NCBI RefSeq assembly: GCF_018474025.1
Contig: NZ_JAHCTA010000009.1
Location: forward strand, 1-64,000
Length of the DNA stretch: 64,000 nt
Origin: Alteromonas oceanisediminis
Lineage (GTDB): Bacteria > Pseudomonadota > Gammaproteobacteria > Enterobacterales > Alteromonadaceae
Direction: 5' to 3'
Positions 55,050 through 64,000 of the stretch are shown here, one piece after another (within the stretch, counting starts at the first letter, position 1; each line of letters starts with the position of its first letter). Position numbers and translations under genes: made by a program. The notes under the pieces were generated by a model. It was not told the DNA's origin. It saw only the letters and a program-made list of their open reading frames with translations, and did not search any database.

Positions 55050-56299
55050 CACAGTTTCCCCTGTAAACTAAGAATGGGTTCAATGATCCATTCCAGCAGC
55101 GATCGTTCGCTAATTTCGATATCGGCGGAAAACGTCATATCAGACTTCAGCTGTACTTTTTCGCCAAAGGCGTGGATGTAGGTGGAATCGAGTTCGACAC
55201 TCACTAGATAAACAGGCTCCTGAAACGCAACCGGCGCGTTGGTCAGTTCATTCGGCAGGACCACCGTGTTGCTTACCGCACTGAGTGTTCCGCGGTAGAG
55301 ACCAAACTTCTGATAGGGAAACGCATCGTAGCGTATATCCACTTTTTGACCGGGGAACAGGAAACCCGCCGCGCGCACAGGGATAAGCATTTGCGCCTGA
55401 AGGTCGGCATCTGATGGCAGAATGGTCATCAGGGGTTGTTGTGTCGCGACAGTTTGGCCCAGGCGAGCATGAAGATTCGTGACAAAACCGTCTTTGGGAG
55501 CGCTGATGATGTACTCCTGCTGCCCGCTCACTTGCGTGATGTGCTGTTGGAGTTCACCCACTTGGCGGTTGAGTTGTGTGATTTGTTGTTCATGGGTTTG
55601 CGGCAAAATCTGACGCTCGGAAAGCAACTGGGAAACATGGCTTCGTGCTGCTGAACGTTCGCGTTCAAGACTGAGGATCTCGCCTCGTAGACCCAACTGC
55701 TGCTCGCTCAGTAAATCAATATCATGTTGAGCAATGTGCCCAAGTATATGCATATTGCGCAGTCGCTGAAGACGGTTGTTCACCAAAACCTCACGCTGCT
55801 GCAACGCGATGTACTGTTGATTAATTCGTTCGACGTCGCTCTGCCCAACCTGAATCGCTTTGTCTAGCGCTGCACTTTCAACGCGGTAGATAGCCTGTAG
55901 ATGAGCCTGTTGAACGTCGATGTCGTCAAGTTGTTGGCTGTATTGACTCAATAGCGCCTGCTCAACACTGCGACCATCTGTCAGCTGGCGTTCGGTGCCT
56001 ATTCTCATCAGTGCATCACCTTTTTGCACCTTGGCACCGTCCGCAACCAGGATCGCTTGAATAATACCCTGTTGCGGTGCGCTGATTTTGGCGATACCCG
56101 AGGGTGGCTCAAGCCAACCTTGGACGGTTTCTTTGCGTGCATAATTGCCTAACGCCAGCCACACTAAGCAGGCAATGACCCAAAGCACAATACTATTGGT
56201 CAGCACAACTGCTGAGGTCTGAGGAAGCAGTAAAACATCGCCATGCAAACGTTGCTTAAGATGATTGATGGCATTTTGTCGAAACAATGAGATTGTCAC
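55049..56299 (-). CDS. HlyD family secretion adaptor
   Basis: This 416-residue inner-membrane adaptor has one N-terminal helix (about 28-46), lipoyl-like halves (ISAPQQGIIQAI ... and APKDGFVTNLHARLGQTV) and a coiled-coil hairpin (about 120-240). It is of the CvaA type, joining the ABC exporter to an outer membrane channel such as TolC, not encoded here. It starts at GTG 56299 with AAGGAG seven bases upstream, and is the first gene of the operon. Confidence 0.92.
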   Translation of the reverse strand: MTISLFRQNAINHLKQRLHGDVLLLPQTSAVVLTNSIVLWVIACLVWLALGNYARKETVQGWLEPPSGIAKISAPQQGIIQAILVADGAKVQKGDALMRIGTERQLTDGRSVEQALLSQYSQQLDDIDVQQAHLQAIYRVESAALDKAIQVGQSDVERINQQYIALQQREVLVNNRLQRLRNMHILGHIAQHDIDLLSEQQLGLRGEILSLERERSAARSHVSQLLSERQILPQTHEQQITQLNRQVGELQQHITQVSGQQEYIISAPKDGFVTNLHARLGQTVATQQPLMTILPSDADLQAQMLIPVRAAGFLFPGQKVDIRYDAFPYQKFGLYRGTLSAVSNTVVLPNELTNAPVAFQEPVYLVSVELDSTYIHAFGEKVQLKSDMTFSADIEISERSLLEWIIEPILSLQGKL

Positions 56300-56681
56300 T
56301 GTTAGCTCCTTCGTCAGTAAAGAGTGAGTTATCCATCCATGGATTATCTGGCTGTCCGTGCCAGCGACTCACTGTAAGTCCCTGTTAATTACACATCTCG
56401 CTATGCCAGCATTCCTATGCTGTGGTGAACTCCTTGACGTCTGATCCCTGACATCTGCCTGTTCGCGTATCGTGATATGTTCTCTGCCAAGTGGTTTAAA
56501 AAACACCTGCTTGGCCATCAACGTTGTCCCTGTTGACGGAATCAAAGTTAAGCAACTGCCCGGTTTTGACGTAGAGTAGAGTCGACTGAGGCCCCGTCAG
56601 ACGTGAACTGCACAGTGGATGTCCTTTGAGTGAGAGTGATGTCGCTAGCGTGAGAGAGGTTGTCTTTACAGACGGATAAAA
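56300..56681. promoter_or_regulatory. Upstream region of the RiPP operon
   Basis: This 380-bp non-coding stretch must hold the promoter for the hlyD-exporter-luxR genes. It contains a hairpin CAGCAT-TCCT-ATGCTG (56407-56422) and a possible 49-codon frame (56369-56518, minus) that has rare Arg codons and is probably not real. No -35/-10 pair stands out. Confidence 0.5.
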
Positions 56682-56713
56682 AAATCCCCGCGAGAAATAT
56701 CTGGCGGGGATTT
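56682..56713 (-). terminator. Terminator of the amidohydrolase gene
   Basis: On the minus strand, AAATCCCCGC and GCGGGGATTT form a 10-bp stem, followed by a T run. It lies 24 bp beyond the stop codon and isolates the gene from the RiPP operon. Confidence 0.9.
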
Positions 56714-56736
56714 GAACAAGCGCTTAAGCGAAAGCG

Positions 56737-59700
56737 TTAGTGCTTCCAGTGGTACTTGGTCGCTTTTGCTTCGATTTCTTTTTCCGTGTCCGCAGGCAGG
56801 AACAACTGGTTATTGTCTTCGAAGAAGAATGGTTTGCGAGCAACTTTGCTATCCAACTCATTCATCGTTGCTGCTTCATAGACTCGACCGTTAAGTACGG
56901 TGTAGGTCACATACTCGCTGCGTTTTAAATCGCTTAGCACGTCGCCTTTGATAATTGCCATGTCAGCCAGCTTGCCCACTTCGATACTACCGATGTCGGC
57001 GTCCATACCGAGGTGGATTGCGCCGTCGATGGTGCCGCCGCGAATTGCTTCCCATGCAGTAAACCCGCCTTGCTCCATGATCCAAAGTTCCCAGTGTGCG
57101 GCCAGGCCTTCCCGTTGTCCGTGTGCGCCAATGTGCACTCGCACGCCATTATCGCGCAAGGTCTTGGCATATTCTGCAACATTAACATGGTTATACTGGT
57201 TATCGGGTGCAGTAGGGCGGCGTACGGCGCGACGCTCAATGAGGAAGTTAGGCGTGTAACGCATCAGTCGCTCATTTTTCCATACATCGGTGCGGTCATA
57301 CCAATACTCTTCCCCCATTAACCCGCCATAAGACACGACAAAGGTGGGTGTGTAGCCGAACTGAGTCGCTTTCCACAATTGCGTTAGATCGTTGTAACCT
57401 TTCGCGATAGGGATCGAATGCTCAAGCCCAGTATGGCCATCGACCAGCATCGAGATATTTTGCTGGAATTTACCGCCACCTTCGGGCACCACCATCATCT
57501 CAAGTTGCTTAGACGCTTCCAGTATTTGTTGACGTTGGTCACGACGAGGCTGGTTGTAGCTTTTGACAGAAATGGCACCCACGTCTTTTAACCGTTGTAC
57601 GTGAAAGTACGCGTCGTCATAGTCGTTGATAATCGCCTTGTAACCCAGTGCTTCTGCACCGTATAAAATTGTGCCGGTGCTATAGATGCGCGGCGCGATA
57701 ATTTTACCGGCACGTTGCAACTCCGCCGCAGCCATGACCTCAGTGGTGTCGTTTGATGGATCATGGATGGTAGTGACGCCGAACGCGACATTTGAATATT
57801 GGCTCCAGTTTTTTTGTGGAATGATTTCATTGCGACCCTGCGCGCCGTGGGCGTGAGTATCAACTAATCCAGGAATGACAGTATGGCCACTGACGTCAAC
57901 ACGGCGGGCATCACCCGGGATCTCAACGTCTTGCTGTGAACCTACAGCGACGATTCGATTGCCGTCTATCAATACCACACCCTTTTCAATCACTTCCTGC
58001 TGATTATCTGCATCGCGCATGGTGACAATATTACCGCCAACTAGCGCCGTGAGGCGTTCCGGATTATCGGTCTCAACGCTAAACGACAGGTTGACGCCTT
58101 GTTTTTCTGCGTCAGGCAATTGTTCTGGGGCGCCTGCCACAAAATCAAACGCCTCTTTTATACTGCGCTTAAAGAAATACGGTCCGTGAAACCACGAAAC
58201 CGTCTGATTGTCAGGCTGCCAATTAAGGTACTCTCCTGCACGTGCCGAAATTTGCGTGACGGGCAACGACTTCATATCGGGTGATAAGGTGACTTTTTTG
58301 CCGTTATCAACGAACGGTGCAACGTAAGCATTGTATTGATGCACAAAGGCCACCCACTGCTTATCATGCGATAAACGGTATTCGCTGATCTTGTCCGCGC
58401 CATAGAGGTGCACTCGCTTATCTTCACCGTTGAGATTAACGGAACTGAATTGTGTTTCCGGATAAGGCGTTCCGCCAACAGATTCAGTGAAGTAAACACG
58501 CGAATTATCGCCCGCAAAGTGCGGTTCACTGCCGCCTTTTTCGACGCGTACTGCTGACTGCTTTTTCAAGTCCAGCACGTAAATGCCAGGATTGACTGAG
58601 TAAGCGGGGTCGAGCAGGTAGCCGCCATTGAATTTGCGATACGTAATAAGCTTACCGTCGCTGGAAAAGCTGGGTTCAACAAAACGACCCGGCTCTGTAC
58701 TCACCACCTTACCGTTGCCGCCTTGCGCCGACACGATGCGAATAGTGCCTAACTCTTCGTCGTTCCACGTGGTGTAAACAATGGATTTTCCGTCATTGGA
58801 ATAGCGCGGATAAAATTCATCATGTTGATTTTGCTTGGTTAGACGCTTCGCTTCGCCTGACTTGATGTCATGTAAATACAGTTTGCCCAATGCTTGAAAG
58901 AGAATATGTTTACCGTCGGGTGACTGTTGCGACCACCGAATGGCTTTAACATCAAAGGTTTGGGGAGCGACTTCAACAGGAAAGCGCAGGGCATCGGCGT
59001 ATTGTAGCGTAGCGTTGACCTTCACATTTAGCGTCGTTAACTTTGGATCGCGCGCGGTACTATTCGGTACGTCAATCTTATGAAATTTACCGCCTGTCCA
59101 AAATACAATCGACTGGCTATCCGGTGTCCAGTCGAAATAGGCGAAGTAACCCTCAGTACCAAAACCCTCTTGCATATCGCGCTCTAAACCTAAAAATAGC
59201 GGTTTTTCCTGACCGGTTTCAAGGTCTTTAATAAACAGTGCTGTGCGCTCGGTAACGCGTCGTACAAACGCGACGTACTTACCATCCGGAGAAGGCGTCG
59301 GAACGACCGCGCCGCCGGTACCGGAAATAAAACGCTCTTCTTCGCCTGTTTCACGATCAAATCGCGTGATTGCAAAAATAGATTTTAGGGGATCGCGGTT
59401 ATAGCTAAATGTGCTACCGGGCGTGATATCTTGCGTATAGTAGATGTATTGCCCATCTGGAGAAAAACTGGGATCGGCAATGTTCTTCTGGTCTTTCTTG
59501 CCGTTCATTCGCTCTTTGATCGCCAGGCCACTGCCGCCGCTTTTGTGATACAGCCAAATTTCTCCAGCTGGAATACTACGTGACGACATGATCCCTTTGG
59601 TGGCGATGATATAATCGCCATCTGGACTCCATTTTGGGGAGTGCAGTGTGTTTTCCTTTTCTGAGGTAACCTGACGCAAATTGTCGCCGTCAATATCCAT

Positions 59701-60063
59701 TACCCACACGTTGCTCAAGCCATCGCGATCACTGATAAAGGCGATTTCTTTACCGTCGGGGCTTACTGAGGGATGGATGTTCCAGGCAAAATCCTGAGTT
59801 AACGGTTGTGCGTCTCCACCGTTTGAATCAACGATGTAGATGTCGCCCAACATGTCAAATACCATACGCTGCCCATCGGGCGTAATATCTAAACTTGACC
59901 ATGTCGTTTCGTCAGTTTCAATAGTGACTGAAGACAATGAAAAAGGTGGGTTTAAAATATCCCATTGGGTTTCTTCTTCTGTCGAGCTTTGCGCGATGGC
60001 GGCGCTAGAAAGCGTCAGGCTCAATAACAGTGAACCTGCCAATGCAGTAGTTTTTTTTATCAT
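56737..60063 (-). CDS. Exported TolB-like beta-propeller/amidohydrolase
   Basis: This 1108-residue protein has a signal peptide (cleavage near AIAQ-S), a TolB/WD40-like beta-propeller over about residues 40-640 with many SPDG-type repeats, and a C-terminal amidohydrolase domain (about 670-1060) with metal motif VDTHAHG and a later VHIGAHGQ segment. These proteins are common in Alteromonadales and may act on small peptides or cyclic amides in the periplasm, but the substrate is unknown. I chose ATG 60063 at the signal peptide; upstream residues from 60090 are unlikely. It is a single gene. Confidence 0.85.
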   Translation of the reverse strand: MIKKTTALAGSLLLSLTLSSAAIAQSSTEEETQWDILNPPFSLSSVTIETDETTWSSLDITPDGQRMVFDMLGDIYIVDSNGGDAQPLTQDFAWNIHPSVSPDGKEIAFISDRDGLSNVWVMDIDGDNLRQVTSEKENTLHSPKWSPDGDYIIATKGIMSSRSIPAGEIWLYHKSGGSGLAIKERMNGKKDQKNIADPSFSPDGQYIYYTQDITPGSTFSYNRDPLKSIFAITRFDRETGEEERFISGTGGAVVPTPSPDGKYVAFVRRVTERTALFIKDLETGQEKPLFLGLERDMQEGFGTEGYFAYFDWTPDSQSIVFWTGGKFHKIDVPNSTARDPKLTTLNVKVNATLQYADALRFPVEVAPQTFDVKAIRWSQQSPDGKHILFQALGKLYLHDIKSGEAKRLTKQNQHDEFYPRYSNDGKSIVYTTWNDEELGTIRIVSAQGGNGKVVSTEPGRFVEPSFSSDGKLITYRKFNGGYLLDPAYSVNPGIYVLDLKKQSAVRVEKGGSEPHFAGDNSRVYFTESVGGTPYPETQFSSVNLNGEDKRVHLYGADKISEYRLSHDKQWVAFVHQYNAYVAPFVDNGKKVTLSPDMKSLPVTQISARAGEYLNWQPDNQTVSWFHGPYFFKRSIKEAFDFVAGAPEQLPDAEKQGVNLSFSVETDNPERLTALVGGNIVTMRDADNQQEVIEKGVVLIDGNRIVAVGSQQDVEIPGDARRVDVSGHTVIPGLVDTHAHGAQGRNEIIPQKNWSQYSNVAFGVTTIHDPSNDTTEVMAAAELQRAGKIIAPRIYSTGTILYGAEALGYKAIINDYDDAYFHVQRLKDVGAISVKSYNQPRRDQRQQILEASKQLEMMVVPEGGGKFQQNISMLVDGHTGLEHSIPIAKGYNDLTQLWKATQFGYTPTFVVSYGGLMGEEYWYDRTDVWKNERLMRYTPNFLIERRAVRRPTAPDNQYNHVNVAEYAKTLRDNGVRVHIGAHGQREGLAAHWELWIMEQGGFTAWEAIRGGTIDGAIHLGMDADIGSIEVGKLADMAIIKGDVLSDLKRSEYVTYTVLNGRVYEAATMNELDSKVARKPFFFEDNNQLFLPADTEKEIEAKATKYHWKH

Positions 60064-60275
60064 AAGTTGTGTTCCAGTAGCGTTACCCAACAGGTTTCTC
60101 TGTCGGGTCTCAATCGTGGGTCAAATAGCTGACTTAGCATTCGACTGATTATCGAATTCAAGATTAACATATTTATAACGATTACGACGAGCAATGCGCG
60201 ACCAAGCCGCGTGGTTGCGCGCTAAAGTGCACATCGACACTGGGCCCGAGCAGCGCTGAGCATCAGAATGTTAGG

Positions 60276-61814
60276 TCAGTCAGGATAGCGTTCGCGAATG
60301 GCGATAAAGTCGTCTAGATTTGCCAGTAATGCATCTACCAACGCGGGGTCGAACCGAGTTCCTCGCTCTTGTTTGAACAGGGCCACGATATCCGCCATGG
60401 GCCAAGGCTCTTTATAACAGCGACGGCTTCCCAGCACGTCAAAAACATCAGCAACAGCCGATATTCTGCCTGCGATATGAATGTCTTTGCCTTTGAGTTG
60501 ATTGGGATAACCTGTGCCATCCCAACATTCATGGTGTTGTTGAGCAATAGTGGCGCCGAGCTTTAGTATAGGATTGTGAGATTTTTGCAACATCTCATAG
60601 CCAATCTGGGCATGCTCTTGCATGATTTCCCATTCATCGGCGTCGTGCTTGCCGGGCTTATTCAGTATTTTATCGGGTATACCCACTTTACCGACGTCAT
60701 GCAGCGGTGAGGCTAGCTTGATCATGTCAGCGTCGTGCTCGTTCATACCGATTAGCTTCGCAAGGAGATAGCTTATATGGGCGACCCGGCGAACGTGACT
60801 ACCGGTTTCTCTAGAGCGCATTTCGACCGCTTCACCAATGACATAGGATAATTCACGTTGCGACTCTTTTATGGTCTCTCGGAGACTTAAGTTTTCGTGA
60901 GCGACCGCTATATTATGCGCAAAATATTCCAGCAAATGGTGTTGAACAGGCTCAAGCGCTTCAGTGCGCGACACATAGAGTAAATTTTCAGTGCCCCGGT
61001 TGGTGGTAAAATAGCCAATAAAACAGTCGTCAGAATGAATGCTCTGTTTGTTTTCAATCGCTTTGGCGACACGTGTCATGATCTCGCTATTCGGAGCGGC
61101 CGTCTGTTCGACCAAATGGTCTTGGTTGGTGGCTAAAACATTTAAGCCACGCGTGGGGGCCATACCGTGATCGTGAGTCACCGCGCAGCAGACAATATCG
61201 CGCTCTTCTAACCCGAGTATGACTGAGATTTGACGCAAAATAGTTGACGCGAACTGTGGCAGAGTTTCGCATTCGATAAATTCAGACGTTGCTGCAATGA
61301 TGCGTTCAAGGCCGCTGCGATGGCGCTCAATGATTTTAATGTCTCGGTAACTGCGCAACGCCGAGTAAGCGACGGTTTTTAATCGTAGAGCGGTGAGCTC
61401 GGTTTTGTTTTTATAGTCATTAATGTCGTAATCGCGGATCACGCTTTCTTCCGGTGCTTCACCCGGTTGACCGGTTCGTAATACCAGCCTGACAGTATGA
61501 TTATTGAGCTCAGTACGTACCCACTCAATAAGCTCCAAGCCCGCATTTTGGGTTTCCATCACCACGTCGACAATTGCCAGAGCGATGTCATGATTATCAT
61601 CCTTTGATAGGATTTCTCGCGCCTGAGACGCCGAATAGGCGCTGATGCATTCAATGTGACGACCGTCAAACTGCATGTCGGCCATCACCATACGTGTGAT
61701 CGTGTGAATTTCTGGCTCGTCGTCAATAATGAGTAGCTTCCACGCTTGCCCCGTCGGTAATAACGGTTCGGCGTAGTCATCAGCGGCAAAAACGAATTCT
61801 TCTTCCACTAGCAC
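60276..61814 (-). CDS. Response regulator with DUF3369 and HD-GYP domains
   Basis: This 512-residue protein has a receiver (IIDDEPEIH, Asp in IVDVVMET) at about residues 25-150, a DUF3369 domain (about 175-310) and an HD-GYP domain (HDVGKVGIPDKIL; HHECWDGTGYP) at about 330-500. HD-GYP domains with these residues hydrolyse cyclic di-GMP. It starts at GTG 61814 or GTG 61808; neither has a strong Shine-Dalgarno. No histidine kinase is adjacent. Confidence 0.9.
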   Translation of the reverse strand: MLVEEEFVFAADDYAEPLLPTGQAWKLLIIDDEPEIHTITRMVMADMQFDGRHIECISAYSASQAREILSKDDNHDIALAIVDVVMETQNAGLELIEWVRTELNNHTVRLVLRTGQPGEAPEESVIRDYDINDYKNKTELTALRLKTVAYSALRSYRDIKIIERHRSGLERIIAATSEFIECETLPQFASTILRQISVILGLEERDIVCCAVTHDHGMAPTRGLNVLATNQDHLVEQTAAPNSEIMTRVAKAIENKQSIHSDDCFIGYFTTNRGTENLLYVSRTEALEPVQHHLLEYFAHNIAVAHENLSLRETIKESQRELSYVIGEAVEMRSRETGSHVRRVAHISYLLAKLIGMNEHDADMIKLASPLHDVGKVGIPDKILNKPGKHDADEWEIMQEHAQIGYEMLQKSHNPILKLGATIAQQHHECWDGTGYPNQLKGKDIHIAGRISAVADVFDVLGSRRCYKEPWPMADIVALFKQERGTRFDPALVDALLANLDDFIAIRERYPD

Positions 61815-61945
61815 ATATCACTTAGGTTGATGAATGATCCTTTATTGAATCTATCAATATTGGCGCGCAATTGCTAATGCTTCACAAAGCGTCGCATCTT
61901 TATCCATTGACGCTAGCCATCGCACGCTTGCGAAGCCACGGTTTA

Positions 61946-61964
61946 CTTGCGATAGTTTCGCAAG
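61946..61964. promoter_or_regulatory. Inverted repeat upstream of glpR
   Basis: CTTGCGA (61946-61952) and TCGCAAG (61958-61964) with a 5-bp spacer lie about 40 bp before glpR; an extra CTTGCGA lies at 61927-61933. It may be an autoregulatory GlpR site or another operator. Confidence 0.45.
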
Positions 61965-62002
61965 TTGGTTTCAACCCCATCACGCAGGAAACCTGAGATA
62001 GC

Positions 62003-62794
62003 ATGAATCAAACACAACGCCACGCTGAGATAGAAAAGTTGCTGATCGCCCGTCAGTACCTATCAATTGATGCGTTGGTTGAACATTTTAAAGTGACCCC
62101 ACAAACCGTTCGCCGCGATTTAAATATCATGGCTGAAAAAGGTTTACTGCATCGAGTGCATGGGGGAGCCGGGCAGATAGGCTCAGGCAGCGGCGCGCAG
62201 AATACGCCCTATCAGCAGCGGAAAGCGGAAAATCTTATCGCAAAAGAGCGAATTGCCGAAGCAGTAGCCGCTATGATCCCTGACGGCTCATCGCTGTTCA
62301 TTAATATCGGAACTACCGCTGAAGTCATTGCAGAAAAGCTGTTGGGCCACAGCAATTTGCGTATTGTGACTAATAATATTCATGTTGCCACGATCCTGAG
62401 TGGCAAAGAGGATTTCAGTGTCATTATTGCTGCTGGAGAGGTACGTTTTCGTGATGGCGGCATTATTGGCGAAGCAACCTGTGATTTTATTAATCAGTTC
62501 CGCATGGATTATGGTGTCATTGGGATCAGTGGTATCAGCGAAGACGGTGCTTTGTTGGATTTCGATTTTCGCGAGGTCAAAGTCTCGCAGGCTATTCTCA
62601 AGCACTCACGCCACGTTATTCTAGCCGCAGATGCGGCTAAATTTGGACGACATGCAATGGTTGAACAAGGCCACCTCAGCCAAGTGGATCATCTCGTGAC
62701 CGACGAGTCGCCTCCGAAAAGCTTGCAGACGATTATCGATACCCATGACTTACAATTGACCATCGTGACAAAATCGAACAAAAACGAAAACTAG
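62003..62794 (+). CDS. glpR: Glycerol-3-phosphate regulon repressor GlpR (DeoR family)
   Basis: This 263-residue regulator has a DeoR-type HTH (about residues 6-55: LIARQYLSIDALVEHFKVTPQTVRRDLNIMAEKG) and a sugar-phosphate binding domain (about 80-235, with FINIGTTAEVIAEKL). Its position directly before glpD, 85 bp upstream on the same strand, supports GlpR. It would repress glycerol use until glycerol-3-phosphate binds. Confidence 0.9.
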   Translation: MNQTQRHAEIEKLLIARQYLSIDALVEHFKVTPQTVRRDLNIMAEKGLLHRVHGGAGQIGSGSGAQNTPYQQRKAENLIAKERIAEAVAAMIPDGSSLFINIGTTAEVIAEKLLGHSNLRIVTNNIHVATILSGKEDFSVIIAAGEVRFRDGGIIGEATCDFINQFRMDYGVIGISGISEDGALLDFDFREVKVSQAILKHSRHVILAADAAKFGRHAMVEQGHLSQVDHLVTDESPPKSLQTIIDTHDLQLTIVTKSNKNEN

Positions 62795-62879
62795 AATTTC
62801 ATTTGTGTTCATAAATTTGCGTTTGATCGAATTTTTAGCTACATTATTGGCCTAAAACGATTAAGGCAGGGGATAGGGC

Positions 62880-64000
62880 ATGTCAAACCAGACTACGATA
62901 ACCGAATCCGTAGACGTTGTTGTTGTTGGCGGTGGTATCAATGGTGTCGGTATTGCGGCAGATGCGGCAGGGCGAGGTTTGTCGGTATTGCTCTGTGAAC
63001 AGGGGGACCTAGCAGGAGCGACATCTTCGCGCAGCAGCAAGCTTATTCACGGTGGACTGCGTTATTTGGAGCACTATGAATTTAAACTGGTGCGAGATGC
63101 ATTGGCAGAGCGCGAAATTTTATTGACAAAAGCCCCTCACATCATGTGGCCACTACGCTTTCGTCTTCCTCATCAAAAACATCTGCGCCCGGCATGGATG
63201 ATCCGTATAGGGCTATTTCTTTACGACAATTTGGCTAAACGTGAAATGTTGCCTGGCTCTCGCCGCGTGCAGACAGATTCGAGCAGCCCCTTAAATGCCT
63301 CGATATCCACCTGCTTTGAGTATTCAGATGGCTGGGTAGACGACGCGCGTCTAGTCGTTCTTAATGCTTTACAGGCTCAGCACCTAGGTGCCACTATACT
63401 GACTCACACTCGATGCACAACAGCGCAAAAACAGGGCGATCATTGGCTGGTTACTTTACAACAAGCAAATGGCGACACCGTCACTGTTCGCACTAAAGCC
63501 ATCGTCAATGCGGCCGGGCCATGGGCCGCGCAATTTATCAACGACGTGGTGCAAAGCCCTAAGAAAAAATCAATGCGCTTGGTCAAGGGGAGCCACATTA
63601 TCGTGAACCGAATGTACGATTCGGGTGAAGCGTATATTTTGCAGAACAAGGATGGCCGGATTGTATTTGCTATTCCTTATGAGGACGACTTTACGCTGGT
63701 GGGCACCACGGACGAAGACTATCAAGGTGACCCCGCTGAGGTGTCGATCAGCGAGGCTGAAATAGCGTATATTTTGACCATCGCCAACGACTATTTCAAG
63801 CGGCCGCTAAGCCGTGAGGATGTTGTTCACCATTACTCAGGCGTTAGGCCGCTGCTTGACGAAGGCAATGCGTCTGCACAGGAGCTGAGTCGCGATTACC
63901 AAATTAAAATCAGCGGTGGCAAAGGCGATGCCATTATGCTGAATGTATTTGGTGGCAAAATTACCACTTATCGTAAGTTGGCTGAGCAGGCCGTCGATGA
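62880..64000 (+). CDS. glpD: Aerobic glycerol-3-phosphate dehydrogenase, cut by window end
   Basis: The frame begins at ATG 62880, preceded by AGGGG and GGATAGGG, and runs past the window edge, so only about 373 residues are seen. The FAD motif VVVVGGGINGVGIA is at about residues 13-26, followed by GDLAGATSSRSSKLIHGGLRYLE. GlpD oxidises glycerol-3-phosphate to dihydroxyacetone phosphate at the inner membrane, feeding quinones. The gene is intact as far as seen. A partly palindromic AT-rich stretch before the start may be a GlpR site. Confidence 0.93.
   Translation, partial: MSNQTTITESVDVVVVGGGINGVGIAADAAGRGLSVLLCEQGDLAGATSSRSSKLIHGGLRYLEHYEFKLVRDALAEREILLTKAPHIMWPLRFRLPHQKHLRPAWMIRIGLFLYDNLAKREMLPGSRRVQTDSSSPLNASISTCFEYSDGWVDDARLVVLNALQAQHLGATILTHTRCTTAQKQGDHWLVTLQQANGDTVTVRTKAIVNAAGPWAAQFINDVVQSPKKKSMRLVKGSHIIVNRMYDSGEAYILQNKDGRIVFAIPYEDDFTLVGTTDEDYQGDPAEVSISEAEIAYILTIANDYFKRPLSREDVVHHYSGVRPLLDEGNASAQELSRDYQIKISGGKGDAIMLNVFGGKITTYRKLAEQAVD

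Noticed and set aside
56369-56518. 49-codon leftward frame upstream of the HlyD gene, considered as a second precursor peptide
   Set aside because: It has several rare Arg codons, no double-glycine site and only a weak GGGA upstream.

Overview
This window is a chromosomal segment of a marine gammaproteobacterium, most likely of the order Alteromonadales (Alteromonadaceae-like). The evidence is the combination of gene order and family content: gluQ-dksA-sfsA next to pcnB-folK-panB-panC, the PLP-dependent aspartate decarboxylase panP instead of panD, ftsYEX near rpoH, priA-ftsN-hslVU, a proteobacterial dedicated sortase system regulator pair (PdsR/PdsS) with PdsO, and a choice-of-anchor A protein with a C-terminal sorting signal. 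Coding density is high and no rRNA, tRNA, CRISPR array or intact insertion sequence was recognised.

Layout. 1-833: gene-poor region with a diverged ~62-bp repeat in two copies, an inverted repeat and a small Cys-rich lipoprotein. 834-6217: periplasmic solute-binding-like protein, S9 peptidase, secreted lipase, CNNM/CBS membrane protein and a DUF2059 protein. 6594-8697: DoxX, pirin and a LysR regulator. 8687-12544: PdsS-PdsR and the divergent pdsO, with no sortase or sortase substrate nearby. 12715-15792: YadGH-type ABC exporter, a TrmB-like methyltransferase and a degenerate EAL protein. 15971-23666: panP and, on the other strand, the panC-panB-folK-pcnB-gluQ-dksA-sfsA block. 23724-28285: pepB, a small HTH protein, yhgN, yjaG, the anchored surface protein and rsmD. 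28372-34844: ftsY-ftsE-ftsX, two tandem EAL-HDOD proteins and rpoH. 34923-41473: a periplasmic histidine phosphatase, yiiD, dtd, pip, a small membrane protein, a DUF2959 lipoprotein, ybiT and yihY. 41502-44888: metF (with MET boxes), an 830-bp non-coding gap with an inverted pair of covarying hairpins, metJ and a short malic enzyme. 45337-50889: small membrane protein, rpmE, priA, ftsN and hslVU, the last behind a clear sigma-32 promoter.

The most unusual part is 50869-56299. Six co-directional minus-strand genes encode an HlyD-type adaptor, a C39-peptidase ABC exporter, a LuxR-type DNA-binding protein, an unknown two-helix membrane protein, a 64-residue precursor peptide with a textbook double-glycine leader, and an ATP-grasp ligase. 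Together they look like a complete ribosomally made, post-translationally modified peptide (RiPP) locus of the graspetide (omega-ester peptide) type. Its precursor promoter carries 22-bp tandem repeats that are candidate sites for the LuxR-type regulator. The ligase gene overlaps the end of hslU by 21 bp.

56737-64000 holds a very large secreted beta-propeller/amidohydrolase, a receiver-DUF3369-HD-GYP response regulator, and glpR followed by glpD, which is cut by the window edge. Other points of interest are a probable AUC start codon for pcnB and overlapping convergent gene ends at two places. Nothing here was checked by database search; family names come from motif recognition in the translated sequence.
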